Assembly (NCBI GenBank): GCA_022828595.1
Contig: JAKGHH010000001.1
Coordinates: forward strand, 211,805,848-211,869,847
Direction of reading: 5' to 3'
From: Nelumbo lutea
Taxonomy: Eukaryota > Streptophyta > Magnoliopsida > Proteales > Nelumbonaceae
Length of the DNA: 64,000 nt
Shown: in pieces, positions 39,716 to 50,954 of the stretch
Numbering within the stretch: position 1 is the stretch's first letter
Layout of the letters: every line of letters begins with the position of its first letter
Program-made: the position numbers and the translations under genes
Notes under the pieces: model-generated
Database searches by the model: none
Seen by the model: only the letters and a program-made list of their open reading frames with translations
What the model was told of the DNA's origin: nothing

Positions 39716-40405
39716 TTGAAGACAGCAGTCTCCACTCCACCTACATTAGTACTACCAGATTTTGAGCAGCCCTTCATGGTAGAATGCGATGCGTCGGGAG
39801 CCGGCATCGGAGCTGTTTTGATGCAAGGAGGTAAACCCATAGCTTATTTCAGCAAGGTTCTCTCCCCTCGAGCCAAGGCCGAATCCACCTATGTTAAGGA
39901 GTTAATGGCTGTGGTGTAATCGGTCCTTAAATGGCACCACTACCTCCTGGAGCGTCACTTCATCATCAGAACTGATCAACAGAGCCTCAAATACCTGTTG
40001 GAACAGCATCTCCTTACGGAGGAACAACAAAAGTGGGTGTCAAAATTGTTGGGGTTTGACTATCTGATAGAATACAAAACTGGGGCTGCTAATCGGGTGG
40101 TGGATGCCCTATCAAGACAAGGTGAACTGCATTGGAAGGCAGAGTCCAAACCTGTATGCCCACTGATGGAACAACTCAAACATGAGATATGGAGTAATGA
40201 GGAGCTGGCGACTATCAAAAGGAGATGGGCTGAGGACCCAACCAAGACTCCGGGCTATACAGTGAGGGACTCCCTCTTGTTTTATAAGGGAAGACTGGTT
40301 TTACCTTCATCATCACCACACATAATGGAACTCCTACGGTTATTCCACTCCTCCGTAGGTGGTGGTCACTCCGGGGTGCTGCGGACTTATCAACGCATTG
40401 CAGCA
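39716..40405 (+). pseudogene. Gypsy RNase H and start of integrase
   Basis: RNase H motif VECDASGAGIGAVLMQ and FSKVLSPRAKAESTY, then a TAA at 39917-39919 followed in the same frame by LLGFDYLIEYKTGAANRV. The integrase zinc-binding histidines (FHSSVGGGHSGV) follow. The frame is cut at the Copia-2 insertion after GCAGCA. Confidence 0.85.
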
Positions 40406-40667
40406 TGTTGGTTCAGCTGATTTAATGTATATGTTAGTCATTTCTGGGTCTTAAGTCATTAGTTATCGGGCCTTAGTTATTGGGCCTAAACTTGTTTAAT
40501 GTTTTATTTGTCTAGGTGTCCCATCACTAATCAGGGGCATTCTAGTCCATTCATGTAACACTATGTAATAAACATATATATAAGATAGTAGGGTCGGCTG
40601 AAAGGTTTTGAGCTGCCATTCTCAAACTTTCTCCTCTTCTTCTTCAGCTGCTGTGTTCCAGCAAACA
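40406..40667 (+). repeat. Copia-2 5' LTR
   Basis: 262 bp, TGTTGGTTCAGCTGATT to CCAGCAAACA, with a TATATATAAG box near 40573. It has an extra GGGCCTTAGTTATT compared with the 3' LTR. Confidence 0.9.
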
Positions 40668-41151
40668 TGGTATCAGAGCATTAATCCATCTCCTGGTTAC
40701 AGCCGCCACCACCTTTTCTACTCTTATCTATTCCTTTTTTTCTTCTCTATCTTGGTTGCTGCAAAGAAACCCTAGGGTTGACCGTAGAACACAACAAGAT
40801 CTGCATCTAGGGTTTCCCTTGGTTGTAGGGCCCAAGGGGAGTTTGTCCCAGAAGCTGATGCCCTACTAGACTTCTTACAGCAGGTAGTAGCCATTCAGCT
40901 GCTAAGAGAGATCTGTGTGGAACAGATCTAGGTGGGAGGACTGATTTCGGCAGTCCTAGTACAGGTCGTAGGGGTGGTTACAGTCTACGACAGCTGAAGT
41001 CAAAGCCCAGCAGAAGTCAGCACAGTGCAGCGGTGGGTTGCTCTCGGTTTCAGATCTGTTACGAGTTCTCAGGACTGTAACAACCTCGGTAAGTCTGAAA
41101 CAGAATTCTTTGTACTGAGTTTGCAATCGTGATCATTGTAAGAGGGAGGAG

Positions 41152-42531
41152 ATGTCTTCAATATCGGGGGAAGTGTCTTCTAGGGATATTAGGTCTGGTG
41201 AGAGGTCTCCTAATCTGGAGAATCCATATCTGCACAGCTTGCAGATCACTAGTCTGTTGTTGGATGAATACAACTTCAGAGAATGGTCTGTTTCTGCCAT
41301 GCTCTTCATTACTTCCCGGGAACTCATGGGTTATTTAGATGGGCAGAAGAAGGAACCTGAAGTGGGTAGTGTGGAGTACGCAGTTTGGCATAAGGAGAAT
41401 GCTACTGTTATGTCCTGGCTGCATGTTTCAATGACTCCAAGAGTAGCCAAGACTGTTCAAATTGAAGAGAGTAGCCAGGACAGTTTGGCGTAAGGAGAAT
41501 GCTACTGTTATGTTCTGGCTGCTAGAAAGACTATGGGAAGAGCTTGATCACCACCTTATTCTTGATTAGGAGAATGCCAAAGACAAGGAGAGGCATGATA
41601 AACAAATTGAAGAGGGTAGAGTCTTTAAGTTCTTGGCTGGTTTAGATCCAATGTATGAGAGCATAAAGTCTCAAATTTGGGAAGGGATGAAATGCCAGAT
41701 TTACATCATGTTTATTACCTAGTAAGGATTGAAGAGGTTAGGAGGAAAGAGATGCAAGTTGAAACTCAAATAAAGCCAGCTGAACAGCCTGTTGAACATT
41801 CATCCCTGATTTCTACAAATCAAAAGGGGAACAAGTATTCAGACAAGAGGCATCTTAAGTGCACTCATTGTGGAGGTGAAAGGCATGTAAAAGAGATGTG
41901 TTGGGTTCTTTATCCTCATCTGAAACCAGCTGCCTTGAGGAAAGACAAGAAGCACCAGAAGGGTCAAGCAGCAAGTGAGAACCTTGTTACTAGTCACAAT
42001 GGTGATAGCTCAAAGAACACATCAACAGTTGCTTCTTCTCCCATGGGACAGACTGTTAATTCCTCTGTATCTGGGTCCTTGGGTTTCACTGCTGATGAGG
42101 TAGAGGTCCTTAGCCGGGCTTTAACCCTTCTAAGGACTAATTCTCTTGCTTCCACCTCCCTTGCCAGATCAGGTATTGTCTCTGCTTTTAGTGCAACTAG
42201 TTCTATTGACTCTACTTCTTGGATTATTGATTCCGGTGCAACTGACCACATGACACATATGTCCTCTCTATTTTTTTCCTATCACTTATTGTCTGGTCAA
42301 GATAAGATGAGAGTTGCTGACGGTTCTCTCTTCACCATCTCTGGGAAAGGGGTGGTTGACCTAAGCAAGGACCTCTCTCTTAAATCTGTTCTGCATGTTC
42401 CCAATCTTTCTTCCAATCCCTTATCTGTTTCAAACCTTACCAAGAATTTGAACTGTAGCATAACCTTTTTTTCCTACTCATTGTGTCTTTCAGGACAGAT
42501 TGACGAAGAGAACGATTGGGAGCGGTCATGA
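41152..42531 (+). pseudogene. Copia-2 gag and protease region, broken
   Basis: Frame 41152-41493 has the gag N-terminus (LLDEYNFREWSVSAMLF). A partial duplication of GGCATAAGGAGAATGCTACTG near 41390 and 41490 disrupts the frame. Reading recovers at 41677, with the zinc knuckle CTHCGGERHVKEMCW and the protease motif WIIDSGATDHM. The remainder is in a shifted frame from 42500. Confidence 0.82.
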
Positions 42532-43408
42532 GTATGGAGGTCTCAACTATTCAGATGCAGACATCAGTTCGGCCTTACAAACATCTATTGCTAGTAGTCA
42601 GAATAATGTGGAGTCAATAGCTAGGTTATATTTGTGGCATGCTAGGCTAGGTCATTTACCTTTTTCATCATTGGAAGGGTTGTTTCCGGAATTATTCAAG
42701 GGTATTTCAAGTCAAAGTTTAGTTTGTGAAGTGTGTCGGTTGTCAAAACAATGTAAAACTGTTTATCCAGTTTCTAGTAATGAAATTCAAGCTCCTTTTG
42801 ATTTGGTTCATTCTGATGTTTGGGGCCCTTCACCTCTTGTTTCTGTTGATGGCTTTCGTTACTTTATCAATTTTATTCATCACTACTCACGATGCACATG
42901 GATCTATTTGTTAAAAGGACGTGATGAAGTGCCATAGATAACCATGGCATTTTGTAAAATGATTGAAACACAATTTGACAAGAAGATTAAGCAATTCCGG
43001 TCATACAATGTTGCTAAATATTTTGAAAGATCCTTGAACCTGTTCATGGAGGATGCTGGCATGCTACATCAGTCATCTTGTGCTAGTACCCCTCAACAGA
43101 ATGGGGTTGCTGAGCGCAAGAATAGACACCTATTAGAGACTGCTCGAGCCTTACTATTTCAGCACAAGGTTCCCAAGCACTACTGGTCTCAAGCAGTCCT
43201 TACCGCATCATATCTGATAAATCGGATACCATCCAAGGTGTTGGGTATGAAAACTCCTTTCTCTGTCCTTTGTCCTAATCTTGCAGACTTTCCTCTTCCA
43301 CCTAGAGTCTTTGGTTGTGTATGTTTTATACATGTAAAGGATCCAAAGAAGACCAAGTTGGATCCTAGGGCTACGAAAGGAATCTTTCTAGGGTACTCTT
43401 CTACATAG
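42500..43408 (+). pseudogene. Copia-2 integrase region, broken
   Basis: The zinc-binding part (LWHARLGHLPFSS, CEVCRLSKQC) and HSDVWGP are followed by a stop at 42937. The next frame (42944-43408) has the position of the second catalytic Asp as Tyr (RSYNVAKYF) and keeps GVAERKN. A TAG ends it at 43408 inside the GYSST-KGYKCYD motif. Confidence 0.85.
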
Positions 43409-43938
43409 AAGGGTTACAAGTGTTATGATCCTGTCACCAAGAAGAAATATGTCACAAAAGATGTGGTATTTTTTGAGTCTCAATCCTATTTTCATTCTTC
43501 CTAGAATCCTCTTCAGGGGGAGACTAGTGGAATGGAAGAGGAATCTTCTTTCCCCTCTTTTTTTGTGCCTCTTTCTGCCTCGGGCCTTCCATCTTCTCCT
43601 CCTAATCCTCCTAGTTGTAGCATCCCGGGTGAACCTAGTGAGGCTCCCATTGTGCCTGTTACCACTCTTGATGCTGCAAATGTTACTGAGGACTCTAATA
43701 GGCAACAAAAAGATATAAGAATCACCTACAACAGAAGGAAAAAGGGCCCTCTAACTCATGGCAGCAACCAATTGGACTCGGATCAACCTGTCTCAACAAC
43801 TCTAGGTAATCTTATCACACATACTTCTGATTTGGATCTCCCTATTGCTCTTCATAAGTCTACCCGTTCTTATACTATCCGACACCCATTGCTAAATTTG
43901 TTTCTTATTCACGTTTATCTCCTCGTTATTATTCCTTT

Positions 43939-45486
43939 GTGTCTGCTCTCTCCTCCGTGCATGTCCCTACTAGGTACTTAGAAGCAGTGTCTGACCCAAG
44001 ATGGAAAGAGGCTATGAATGAAGAAATGAAAGCCTTAATGAAAGCAAGGACTTGGGAATTAGTGGATCTACCAGAAGGGAAGAGCATTGTCGGATGCAAG
44101 TGGGTGTTCACTATAAAGCATAGGGAGGACGGGTCCATTGAAAGGTACAAGGCCAAACTTGTGACAAAGGGGTTTACTCAAAAGGAAGGGATTGACTACA
44201 AAGAAACCTTTGCTCCAGTAGCAAAGCTCAACACAATCCGGGTTTTATTGTCATTAGCTACAAACTTCTCATGGGAGCTACATCAGCTGGATGTGAAGAA
44301 CGCTTTCCTAAATGGCGATCCACATGAAGAGGTATTCATGGATCCTCCACCAGGTTATGTGTTTGATAGGAAAGTGTGTAAACTGAGGAAAGCATTATAT
44401 GGTCTTAAGCAGTCTCCTCGAGCTTGGTTTGAAAAGTTTTGTGGGGCCATGAAGAAAGTAGGGTACACTCAAAGTGGGGCAGATCATACCTTGTTCATAA
44501 GGAAACAAAATAGCAAACTTACAACACTCATTGTCTATGTGGATGATATGGTGATTGTAGGAGATGATCTGGAAAAGATGAAAAGATTAAAGGAGTCCTT
44601 GGCTTCTAAGTTTGAGATCAAAGACTTGGGCCATCTGAGATACTTCCTTGGGATTGAAGTTGCTAGGTCAAAAGAGGGCATCTATATATGTCAGCGGAAG
44701 TATGTCCTTGACCTCCTAGAAGAGACAAGTATGATGGGGTGTAGGCCAACAGATACTCCAATAGAACAGAACCATGGTCTACAGGAATCAGTAGGAGAGG
44801 GCTACCTTGATAAAGAGAGATACCAAAAGATGGTAGGGAAGTTGATTTATCAATCTCTCACTCGACCAGATATTGCTTATGTTGTACATGTTGTTAGCCA
44901 GTTCATGCACTCTCCAAAGATCCCTCGTATGAGAGCAGTGGAAAGGATTCTTAGGTATTTGAAGACTTGCCCGGGAAAAGGAATTTTGTTTAGAAAACAC
45001 AATAAAATTGAAATTGAAGCATATACTGATGCAGATTGGGCTGGTTCTGTTGGAGACAAGAAGTCAACTTCCGGGTATTGCACGTTTGTTGGAGGGAATC
45101 TGGTTACATGGTGGAGTAAAAAGCAAAATGTGGTTGCTAGATCAAGTGCAGAGGCTGAATATCGAGCTATGGCTCATGGTGTTGCTGAACTTCTGTGGCT
45201 TAGGACCCTTTTTAGTGAGCTCGGGATAAAGATCGAGTGTCCTCTCAGGTTGTACTGTGACAACAAGGCTGCCATCAACATTGCAAATAACCCAGTGCAA
45301 CATGATAGGATGAAACATATTGAGATTGACCGACACTTCGTTAGAGAAAGAATAGTCTCAGGGGAACTCTGCATTCCTTATACTCCTTCCGAGATGCAGA
45401 TTGCAGATGTGCTAACAAAAGGGCTAGCTTCAACAAAATTCTTGGACTTACTTGGCAAGCTAAACATGACTGACATCCATGCTTAG
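43939..45486 (+). pseudogene. Copia-2 reverse transcriptase and RNase H, intact frame
   Basis: 515 residues: [27 protein letters not shown], catalytic [26 protein letters not shown], then RNase [29 protein letters not shown] and YCDNKAAINIANN. This is the best-preserved pol segment in the window. The element as a whole is still defective because of its gag and integrase breaks. Confidence 0.88.
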
Positions 45487-45498
45487 CTTGAGGGGGAG

Positions 45499-45760
45499 TG
45501 TTGGTTCGGCTGATTTAATGCATATGTTAGTCATTGCTGGGTCTTAAGTCATTAGTTATTGGGCCTAAACTTGTTTAATGTTTTATTTGTCTAGGTGTCT
45601 CATCATTAATCAGGGGCATTCTAGTCCATTCATGTAACACTATGTAGTAAACATATATATAAAATAGTAGGGTCGGCTGAAAGGTTTTGAGCCGCCATTC
45701 TCAAACTTTCTCCTCTTCTTTTTCCCTTCTTCTTCTTCGGATGCTGTGTTCCAGCAAACA
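45499..45760 (+). repeat. Copia-2 3' LTR
   Basis: 262 bp, TGTTGGTTCGGCTGATT to CCAGCAAACA. The same length as the 5' LTR by coincidence: it lacks 14 bp in one place and has extra pyrimidines (TTTCCCTTCTTCTTC) near its end. Confidence 0.9.
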
Positions 45761-46923
45761 CAGCACACTACCATTGGAAGGGCATTAGGAAGCATGTACA
45801 GGCTTTTGTGGCCAGCTGCCCAACCTGTCAACAGCAGAAATACGATACCCAGCAGCCAGCTGGGCTCCTTCAGCCTCTTAAGATACCAAATCAGGTTTGG
45901 GATTACGTCACTATGGATTTCATCACCGGTTTGCCACCCTCTCAAGGCAAGACAGTGATCATGGTGGTAGTCAACAAGCTTAGCAAGTACACCCACTTCT
46001 CGACCTTGTCACACCCATTCACAGCAACACAAGTAGCAGAGTTGTTCGTGAGGGACATCACCAAGTTTCATGGAACACCAGCTTCCATCGTCTCTGACCG
46101 AGACCCTCTATTTATGGGAAGATTCTGGCAGGAGTATTTTAAAATCCAGGGGACACACCTAGCCCATTCCACAAGCTACCACCCCCAGTCTGATGGACAG
46201 ACAGAGGTTGTCAACAGGTGCATCAAGACCTATTTGAGTTGCTTTGCTGGACAGAGGCCAAAGCAGTGGTTGAAATGGTTATCTTGGGCAGAACTCTGGT
46301 ATATCTCCACCTTCCATGTGACTACTGGTATGACACCTTTCAAGGCTTTGTATGGGAGAGACCCTCCGGCCATTCTACCCTATGAGACGGGCTCTACTAC
46401 AGTAGCTGCAGTGGATGAATACCTCACCAGTCAGGACTTAATCTTACAGGATCTTAAGGGCAATTTACAACGAGCTCAGCAGATAATGAAAGCTACTTAT
46501 GACCGCAAGCATCGTCCTTTGGAATTTCAGCCTGGAGACATGGTCTACTTGAAGCTCCATCCCTATCAGCAGACCTCAATAGCCAAGCGGGCATGGCAGA
46601 AACTAGCTCCCAAATTTTATAGACCCTTCAAAATCTTGGATAAAATTGAGTCAGTCGCCTACAAGCTGGAGCTCCCACCATCATCCAATCTCCACCCCAT
46701 CATTCATGTATCCTTACTCAAGAAACAAGTGGGTCAAGGGGACAAATCTCAGGCAACCCTCCCAACCTTCACTGATGAGGGAGTCATGGTCATGGATCCC
46801 TGCAAGCTGATAGATTTCCGCTGGGTTCACAAAGGGAGATACTACATCGACGAGGTCTTGGTCGTATGGAGCAGCCTGCCTGAAGAGGAAGCCACTTGGG
46901 AAGAATACTCCCGATTGAAGTAG
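45761..46923 (+). pseudogene. Gypsy integrase core and chromodomain-like tail
   Basis: Resumes directly after Copia-2 with HYHWKGIRKHV and the zinc-binding cysteines CPTCQQQK. The catalytic triad is complete: Asp in MDFITGLP, Asp in VSDRDPLF, Glu in GQTEVVNRC. Near the C-terminus are IHVSLLKKQVG and a short chromodomain-like stretch ending LPEEEATWEEY. This part alone is an intact frame of about 370 residues. Confidence 0.88.
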
Positions 46924-46976
46924 GAATTTCCCCACATCAATCTTGAGGACAAGATTGATCTCAAGGAGGGGGGAGT

Positions 46977-47246
46977 TGATAGGGACACAGCTCGGCCCAC
47001 TACCACTGTGCGGCCCAGCAGCATGATACCCATACAGCCCTACCCGAATATCTATGTGAGAGGGCCACGTCAGCTAGTTAGTTACAACTGAATTAGCCCC
47101 CCATGTGATGTAAAGGGGTATAAATAATTGAAAGGCAATAAAGTGGATTACCTTTTTGAGCATCAAACCTTTCTTCTCTTCTCTTTCTTTCTGTAGGAGG
47201 ACTGAGCTCCCTCGAAGAAGCTCCTGTGGTAGGCAGAAACCTACCA
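46977..47246 (+). repeat. Gypsy 3' LTR
   Basis: 270 bp, TGATAGGGACACAGC to AACCTACCA, directly after the polypurine tract. The difference from the 5' LTR is mostly one indel plus scattered substitutions. Confidence 0.9.
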
Positions 47247-47251
47247 GAAGA

Positions 47252-47355
47252 TCAGCAAACGAAATGGCGGATACTTTAGCTAAGCAAGGAGTAAATAGGG
47301 AGGCTTTGTTTTTGGCCTATTTGTTGTGTTGTTTTTATTGTACTTGGATTGTCTA
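47252..47355 (+). pseudogene. LINE RNase H domain, last part
   Basis: After the gypsy element the reading resumes with RSANEMADTLAKQGVNRE and ends in a stop at 47355. NEMADTLAKQG is the C-terminal signature of the LINE RNase H. Joining across the GAAGA duplication keeps the frame. Confidence 0.85.
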
Positions 47356-47424
47356 GCCACCCTTTCAGTGGTGACAGTTGTATCTTTTAATCTCTCTTAA
47401 ATGAAAGTTATCGTTTGCATATCA

Positions 47425-47898
47425 ACTTATGCAGGTAATCCTTGAAACATCCCAGACCCAGACCATTGATAGAACTATTCTAAGAATTCAGGTGACCCTG
47501 TTCCTGTCCCACATTTTGTAAACTTGTTGGGAGCCTTATCTACTGACTATGATTATACCTGGTTTACATTGTTACCCACTTTGTGTCTGCCCCATGTAAG
47601 CTACATCTAAATGTTCTGCATCATATCATTTGTTATTTTCGGGCAGTGTTGAATGGGCACCCCACCTTTGGAGGGGAATTCACGAGTTGGCACATTGGAT
47701 TTAACTACCTGCATCAGGCAGGCCAGGTTTACCAAAATGCTCACCATGTCAACTCTCCAAAATTATGAATCCTCACTTTAAACTCCTCAATATAACAATA
47801 GTGCAACCATTTAAACTGTCCAATTGGAGACTAGTATTTGTATTTCATAATTTGAGCCATTGTTTTTTGGATCTCTTCCAGTTAACATTGGAATTAAG
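47425..47898. other. Host DNA beyond the LINE, no gene assigned
   Basis: This is the sequence that joined 35171 before the LINE inserted. It may belong to an intron of the TBC-like gene. Neither strand shows a convincing exon. Confidence 0.35.
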
Positions 47899-47982
47899 AA
47901 AACAATGTAAAACAACTAAGTGACAATGTAAAACAATTAAGAAAACAGTGTAAAGCAATTAAGAAAACAATGTAAAACAAAT
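47899..47982. repeat. Short minisatellite, AACAATGTAAAACAA unit
   Basis: Units such as AAAACAATGTAAAACAACTA recur about four times at 20-26 bp spacing with small changes. Confidence 0.7.
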
Positions 47983-48428
47983 AATTGTAATTTAACCATT
48001 TAAGTTGTTATACTTGTTAGTTCTATGCATTTAATAACATTGAAAACCAGATCAAATTCAAGTCAAATAATGTTTGAGAATTGCAAAGTTGTTTCAGGAA
48101 AAAACCTAACTACACAACATAAAATAATGGTGATAGATGTGTACACCAAAAGATGGAAGAAAAAGAAAGAATAAAATAGGTGTCCGAGAATTAGGAGAGT
48201 TTACCTCCCCCACTTATGTGCTTGCTCCTTATCTTTTAATGAAATGATTCTGTTATTGATACAAAAAGGTATTTTGAAGGTGCTTGGATTGGTACTTATG
48301 TACCTGGTGCTGATCGAAACAACTTCTTGAGAATTCCAAAAGGGTTGAAGAAAAGTTGATCCAACAGTCTGAGAGATCCTTTGAGTCCAATGATTCAACT
48401 TCAATCAAAAACAGGTTTGAGCAACCAA

Positions 48429-48439
48429 CTCTGATACCA
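48429..48439 (-). other. Orphan tRNA-Met primer-binding site
   Basis: The complement of CTCTGATACCA matches 11 bases of the PBS used by the copia elements here. It suggests an old minus-strand LTR element whose 5' LTR would start at TGATAACACAG (48440). No partner LTR or coding sequence is seen. Confidence 0.35.
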
Positions 48440-48444
48440 TGATA

Positions 48445-49079
48445 ACACAGTTTGAAAGAATTTGCTAGGAAGGTGTTTAAAAAAAAGGAGAATTTGGGGT
48501 TGGACATAATAAAAAAGTGAAGAATCTGGAAAGAACAGTTTTTGAGAGAAGTAATGGGATTTATGTTCTTGGCTATGAAGAAGTTGTGTTATTAAGTTTT
48601 TGAGTGATGGTAGTTAGTGTTTTTTGTTCAGGGAGTCTTGGTTCTTTGCTTGGGGGCTTGGCTAGGATGATCTCGTGTGTTTAGGTGGTGTATTTGTTTG
48701 AGTTTAGGTTGAAGTTGTGGCTGGTGTTTGATTTGTGGTTGGTCTGGATTTGTCTTAATTTTTGGTCCTAGAGTTTCTTTTTTTATTTTTATTCTTTATT
48801 CTTTTTTTTTAGGCGGGGGGGATTAGTTTGGGTTTGAATTACAGCAGACTTGGAGTTTGGTTGTCTCTTTTATTCTCTTGGGTGGGTGGCTATTGGTCAC
48901 CTTTCTTGTAATCTTCTTTTTTTTTTTTCTTTTAAAGTGTTATTTTACTTTCAATAAATATCCAACTTCACCAATGTTAATTCCTCCTAATCATCTGTCC
49001 ACATCTATTTGGCCCCCAACAGAGGTAAATCCACCAACTTCCATTTGCCCATGAATTCAGCAAAGCCCCTCATTCCTCT
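48445..49079. other. Pyrimidine- and T-rich DNA, no gene
   Basis: GT-rich then T-rich sequence, possibly the 3' tail side of the LINE fragment that follows. Nothing definable. Confidence 0.3.
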
Positions 49080-49510
49080 ATGCAATCTAGCTCACCCATT
49101 TTCCTCGTGAACAAGGTGAATAGTAGTAAAGTCTCCCCCTGACACCAAAGGTTTATCCCAGCCCTCTCTAACTCCATCAAGCTCTGCTAAAAAATTTTCT
49201 CTTAATTTGTTATCATTTGGGTCATACATGGAAGAGAGAACGAATTCCATCCGTCCTCCAACACCTGAAACCAGATTGAAATGGAAAACTGCCCTACTTC
49301 CTTGCCTTTCATCTCTACTACATTTGTGTCCCACATATTATGACCTTTCCTCCTAAAGTACCAACAGTTGGCAATGTCACCCAATTATAGCAACATTTTT
49401 CCCAGATGCTCCTAATAATTTGAGCTTCCGTTTCTTCTATTTTTTATTTCTTGCAAGCAAAGGATGTCTGCCTTAGTTCAGAGGCCTCTAATATTCCAAA
49501 AAACTATATT
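49080..49510 (-). pseudogene. LINE endonuclease domain fragment
   Basis: Minus-strand frames read FWNIRGL then, after a shift, ADILCLQE near 49440-49490. Further on come VLSSMYDPNDNKLRENFLAEL and WDKPLVSGGDFTTI, the start of the apurinic endonuclease-like domain of LINE ORF2. Stops and shifts show it is dead. It is opposite in strand to the LINE at 35172-47413 and from a different part of ORF2. Confidence 0.8.
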
Positions 49511-49690
49511 CATGACAATAATACATTAATTCCTACCCAAAATTTTCCTCCACACCTCCCCCATCCTCAAGATGTAGCCCTGCCCCTCCTTCCCTCTTTT
49601 CCACCTCTGGCTGCTGACCCTGCATTTTCATCAATTCCCCATGACAGCCTGAAAAGTTCCTTTTCAGTTCTTCTACCGTTCCCTTCTCTT

Positions 49691-50175
49691 TAGGGGTTAA
49701 ACTTGGGCAGCCCCAAGTCCCCAACCCAAGCCTGGATTGACCTGACCCTCAATTTTACACGGACTGGGCATGGATTTTTGGTCCTTGGACTGGGCCTGGG
49801 CCCAAAAGTTCAGGCCTTTTTATTTTTTAAGCTAAGCCCGGGCCTAGCCCTTAGGTAGCCCGAGCCCAGCCCAATATTATCCCAACCTGAGCCCGGCCTA
49901 ACTATATATACATACACATACATATGTGGGCATATATTTCAAGGCATGTATACATACATACACTTATGTCAAATTTTAGTTTGGGCTGATTGACCAACCT
50001 GAACCTAGCTCGGGCCTAAGCCCAACCCAAGTGAATCAAACTTTAGTGTGAGAGCAAGGCCCAGCTTGAACATATCAGGCTTGACCTTGGGCTAGTCTGC
50101 ACTTGGGCTTTAGGACCAATTATTAGGGTTGGGCCTGGGTTGAACCTGGCCCAGCCCACCCAACTGACACACCTA
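49691..50175. mobile_element. hAT-type MITE, TAGGGGTTAAACTTGGG ends
   Basis: The left end TAGGGGTTAAACTTGGGCAG and the right end, in reverse complement, TAGGTGTGTCAGTTGGGTGG are imperfect inverted repeats. GGGCCTGGGC-type motifs fill both arms, with an ATATACATACACAT centre. The flanks CTTCTCTT and CTTCCAAC share only the first four bases. Confidence 0.55.
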
Positions 50176-50745
50176 CTTCCAACTTCTAATACTCTCCTCT
50201 CCACATCTATTAGAAAAGCATTCATTTCTTCTTCCATACCCCTCAATGACACACCCAAAATGGTAAGTTCAATTTCAGAAGGATGACTCATGACTGGACT
50301 CCATAGGATAATATTGTTACATGAAAACAACATTATATTAAGTAGTTCTGCATAAGAACCATCAGTGAACTACTATTTTGAGAGGAAAGACTCATAAAAT
50401 TTGAAGAACGAGAGGATGTGTTCTCCCCTTAAGAAATTGGAAGATGTTTTACCCAATTAGATAAGGATGACTCCAGATGGTAAAAAATAAAACAATCTTC
50501 CATCACCTTTGGTGGATCCTTCATTGAGAAATTGGGAGTGAAATCCTCAGCAGAGACTATTCACAGAACGCAATTCCTTCAAAGAGTAGAAGCAGTCACG
50601 TTTAGTGTTTTGGGACAAGAACTGGGTAGAAGATCAAATAGTTCATTGTGGCATAAGCATTCCTTTATAGATGTGTTGCATTTAAGAACCATAAAGAGGA
50701 ACTCGGTGACCTCTCTATCAATGTGTTTTGATCATAATTCACAAA
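50176..50745. other. Intergenic, no feature recognised
   Basis: No gene or repeat with ends is seen up to the Copia-3 target duplication. Confidence 0.35.
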
Positions 50746-50947
50746 TGTTGAACAAAAGAAGAGAGGAGGAAGAGAGAAAGAGAAGAAGAGAAGAGATGAG
50801 AGGCGAGAGGACTGAATGCCTCAAAAGAATCCTTCAGGCGAGTGAAGCAGTTGTTATTTATACAATACTGGTCGTACAACATATAGAATGGAAATTACAG
50901 AAATACCCCTGCGGTACTAAACCTGTGTACAACAACATCTGTCAACA
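50746..50947 (-). repeat. Copia-3 3' LTR (left)
   Basis: 202 bp with TG...CA ends in the element's own direction. It has a TATAAATA box on the minus strand near 50855 and a GAGAGGAGGAAGAG purine run. Confidence 0.9.
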
Positions 50948-50954
50948 CTCTCCC

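Larger units (their letters stand above)
40406..45760 (+). mobile_element. Copia-2, full-length Ty1/copia retrotransposon inserted in the gypsy integrase
   Basis: LTRs are 40406-40667 and 45499-45760. The target duplication CAGCA is at 40401-40405 and 45761-45765. The PBS TGGTATCAGAGC is at 40668-40679 and the PPT CTTGAGGGGGAG ends at 45498. The RT and RNase H part is a long open frame, but gag and integrase are broken by stops and an internal duplication. It has canonical TG...CA ends, unlike Copia-1 and Copia-4. Confidence 0.93.
37033..47246 (+). mobile_element. Ty3/gypsy retrotransposon (chromovirus, Reina-like), split by Copia-2
   Basis: LTRs are 37033-37279 and 46977-47246. The 5-bp duplication GAAGA is at 37028-37032 and 47247-47251. 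The PBS is TGGTATCAAAGC (37282-37293) and the PPT AAGGAGGGGGGAG precedes the 3' LTR. Domain order is gag, protease, RT, RNase H, integrase, chromodomain-like tail, the gypsy order. Short LTRs of about 250 bp and a terminal EEEATWEEY suggest the Reina group; this is inference. It has a shift between gag and protease, a shift before RT, nonsense codons in RT and RNase H, and the Copia-2 insertion. Confidence 0.92.
35172..47413 (+). mobile_element. 5'-truncated L1-type LINE, split by a gypsy element
   Basis: A LINE of about 2.0 kb of its own sequence. It is flanked by an 11-bp target duplication TTTGCATATCA (35161-35171 and 47414-47424), the variable-length type made by target-primed reverse transcription. 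It begins within the RT domain, so it is 5'-truncated. It is interrupted by a gypsy element at 37033-47246. The 3' end lacks a clear poly-A, and its last bases are AAATGAAAGTTATCG. It lies upstream of the TBC-like exon and may be in another of that gene's introns. Confidence 0.85.

Noticed and set aside
43425..43981. Overlapping frames between Copia-2 integrase and RT
   Set aside because: They are the variable linker of the copia polyprotein in shifted frames, not separate genes.
47435..47489. Possible plus-strand exon after TTATGCAG and before GTGACC
   Set aside because: Only 18 codons, no relation to any family, and the flanking sequence is the former LINE target. Too weak.
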